From Phoronis australis (Eukaryota > Phoronida > Phoronidae), in NCBI GenBank assembly GCA_002633005.1, contig NMRA01000203.1, positions 157,579-216,331 on the forward strand: 58,753 nt of DNA, given 5' to 3'. Every line of letters starts with the position of its first letter. Within the stretch, counting starts at the first letter, position 1. Below the pieces are notes generated by a model, which saw only the letters and a list, made by a program, of their open reading frames with translations, made no database searches and had not been told where the DNA came from. The position numbers and the translations under genes were made by a program. This document shows, one piece after another, positions 58,201 to 58,753 of this stretch.

Positions 58201-58283
58201 AGTAATGATGAAAGTATAGGACACGCCCCATGGTCCAAAATGGGAAGTAGTGTAGGCCCCAGCCAATCAGCAACCACAGACAG
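55144..58283 (-). CDS. POMT2: Protein O-mannosyltransferase 2-like, last three coding exons (partial)
   Basis: Three minus-strand exons, 58283-58168, 57237-57126 and 55249-55144, join with consistent phases (phase 2 entry, then phase 1, then phase 2) to encode about 110 C-terminal residues. Landmarks are [27 protein letters not shown], a transmembrane and HYFP motif of the PMT C-terminal domain, and the end [14 protein letters not shown]...[10 protein letters not shown], the family's usual terminus. PMTs are multispanning ER glycosyltransferases (GT39) that move mannose from dolichyl-phosphate-mannose to Ser/Thr; in animals POMT2 works with POMT1, with alpha-dystroglycan as the best known substrate. 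FHHYFPA and [10 protein letters not shown] favour POMT2 over POMT1. The catalytic N-terminal exons lie beyond the right edge. A minisatellite abuts the donor of the middle exon. Confidence 0.9.
55250..56636. other. POMT2-like last intron, unique part
   Basis: AT-rich intronic DNA between the minisatellite and the last exon. No open frame or element is recognised. Confidence 0.5.
56637..57125 (-). repeat. 28-bp minisatellite duplicating a splice donor, ~17 copies
   Basis: Read on the minus strand each unit contains TGTACAGGTAACATTCTATG followed by aaatacac. The first occurrence of the block is the true end of the POMT2 exon (TACAG, then GTAACA) at 57126; the array continues into the intron without a spacer. 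Variants (an extra ca, ttaatag, accag, gcattt) recur in fixed order about every 142 bp, showing a higher-order unit of five. Most units keep CAG/GTAA; one has CAG/GCAA. Confidence 0.92.
57126..57237 (-). CDS. POMT2: POMT2-like penultimate coding exon
   Basis: Follows the acceptor TTATTTTCAG and encodes [20 protein letters not shown] and [16 protein letters not shown], a membrane segment. It ends at TACAG before GTAACA. This donor hexamer and its flank are what the neighbouring 28-bp minisatellite repeats. Confidence 0.88.
57238..58167. other. POMT2-like intron between the two upstream exons of this window
   Basis: Intronic AT-rich DNA of 930 bp. No further exon or element is recognised. Confidence 0.5.
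58168..58283 (-). CDS. POMT2: POMT2-like antepenultimate coding exon
   Basis: Follows the acceptor TTGACTAG, ends before GTAGGC, and encodes [16 protein letters not shown], then [16 protein letters not shown]. The HYFP and GR-x-L-Y-x-HHY-x-PA blocks are the most diagnostic part of the PMT C-terminal domain. Confidence 0.9.
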
Positions 58284-58443
58284 CTAGTCAAGGTACGGTC
58301 ACGCTTGGCTGAAACAGTTTTGTGAGTTCGAAATTGTTTAATACCTTCCATATAAAGTCCTTCCTAGAATTGTGTCTTCAAACACAAAAGAACAAAGACT
58401 CACATCATTAAGAAAGTGTGAACAACAAATTACATATAAAAAC

Positions 58444-58524
58444 TATTGTGACTGAAATAGTGTTGCCACACATTGTGACTGAAATAGTGTTGCCACATCT
58501 TGTGACTGAAATAGTGTTGCCACA
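58444..58524 (+). repeat. 27-bp tandem repeat, 3 copies
   Basis: Three units of attgtgactgaaatagtgtt plus gccacac. The unit is a multiple of three and keeps a plus-strand frame open (TEIVLPH repeated), which is not evidence of translation. It lies about 160 bp upstream of the POMT2-like exon on the minus strand. Confidence 0.93.
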
Positions 58525-58554
58525 CCCTTATCTTTGCCACCGATTCCATGGCAG

Positions 58555-58753
58555 TGTTGATGAAAGTTCAATCTGGAAACCTCCCAGCCAACTGGGGTGT
58601 CTTCCGATCACGCCACCCTCATCATGTGGTGATCTGGTCTTTCGTACCTGGCCACGCCGGTGTCTTGATTAATGAGCGTGCAGATTACCTCGCTGGCTCA
58701 TGCACCACCAACCAACCCCTCTACTTATATTCGGCTGACGTTAAGCTGCTGGC
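58555..58753 (+). pseudogene. Retrotransposon RNase H fragment, cut by the window edge
   Basis: The plus-strand frame includes VIWSFVPGHAGVLINERADYLAG, the conserved W-x-P-G-H-x-G...N-E-x-A-D-x-L-A motif of the RNase H domain of non-LTR retrotransposons (and of cellular RNase HI). The usual G before NE is I-N here. The RT upstream is absent and the sequence runs off the right edge. Probably inserted in an upstream POMT2 intron, opposite to the gene. Confidence 0.75.

Noticed and set aside
58418-58672. 84-codon secreted or repeat protein
   Set aside because: The frame exists because a 27-bp repeat is a multiple of three; its right part overlaps the RNase H relic in another frame.
1-58753. Bacterial-type operon, phage or defence system
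   Set aside because: All supported genes have animal-type introns or animal protein families; no prokaryotic gene clusters or ribosome-binding patterns are present.

Overview
The window is nuclear DNA from an animal. It is AT-rich, with small exons bounded by GT/AG introns and very dense interspersed and tandem repeats. It encodes an animal-type thioredoxin, a rhodopsin-like peptide GPCR and the 3' end of a protein O-mannosyltransferase 2 gene. THAP-domain relics, CR1/L2-like and other LINEs, a DIRS-like element and a near-identical duplication at an N gap all suit a highly heterozygous marine invertebrate. I cannot fix the phylum from the sequence; a hemichordate, cephalochordate, echinoderm or other marine invertebrate would fit.

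Layout: (1) 1-3900 is repeat debris (TIR elements, a possible Penelope-like fragment). (2) 3925-23050 (+) is a five-exon thioredoxin gene of 107 codons spread over 19 kb; its first exon has only 24 coding bases. Its introns hold a ~145-bp-period repeat family, a fold-back element, a LINE fragment and several minisatellites. (3) 23122-24821 is an 850-bp block present twice in tandem across a single N, probably two alleles assembled end to end. (4) 24.7-29.1 kb and 34.5-36.4 kb hold MITEs and two diverged copies of a unit carrying a degenerate THAP zinc-finger exon; an insertion in one copy can be defined exactly against the empty site in the other. (5) 29479-30651 (-) is a two-exon gene for a PPC/DUF296-domain protein. 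(6) 31.6-42.7 kb is a retrotransposon graveyard: several LINE pieces and a DIRS-like fragment inserted into a LINE. (7) 42979-44040 (+) is a GPCR with an uninterrupted reading frame and a non-canonical DRY motif, followed by a 19-bp satellite. (8) 45-55 kb is mostly without recognisable genes but holds a 5'-truncated LINE with a 19-bp target-site duplication. (9) 55144-58283 (-) carries the last three coding exons of a POMT2-like gene.

The four genes have unrelated roles (cytosolic redox, unknown PPC function, neuropeptide-like signalling, ER O-mannosylation) and there is no sign of an operon. The most unusual structure is in POMT2: a 28-bp minisatellite starting at a 5' splice site repeats that site about 17 times. 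A similar donor-containing tandem duplication lies at thioredoxin exon 3. I found no defence system, CRISPR array or intact tRNA/rRNA gene. Several open frames of 60-130 codons are unassigned and are probably chance or repeat-derived.
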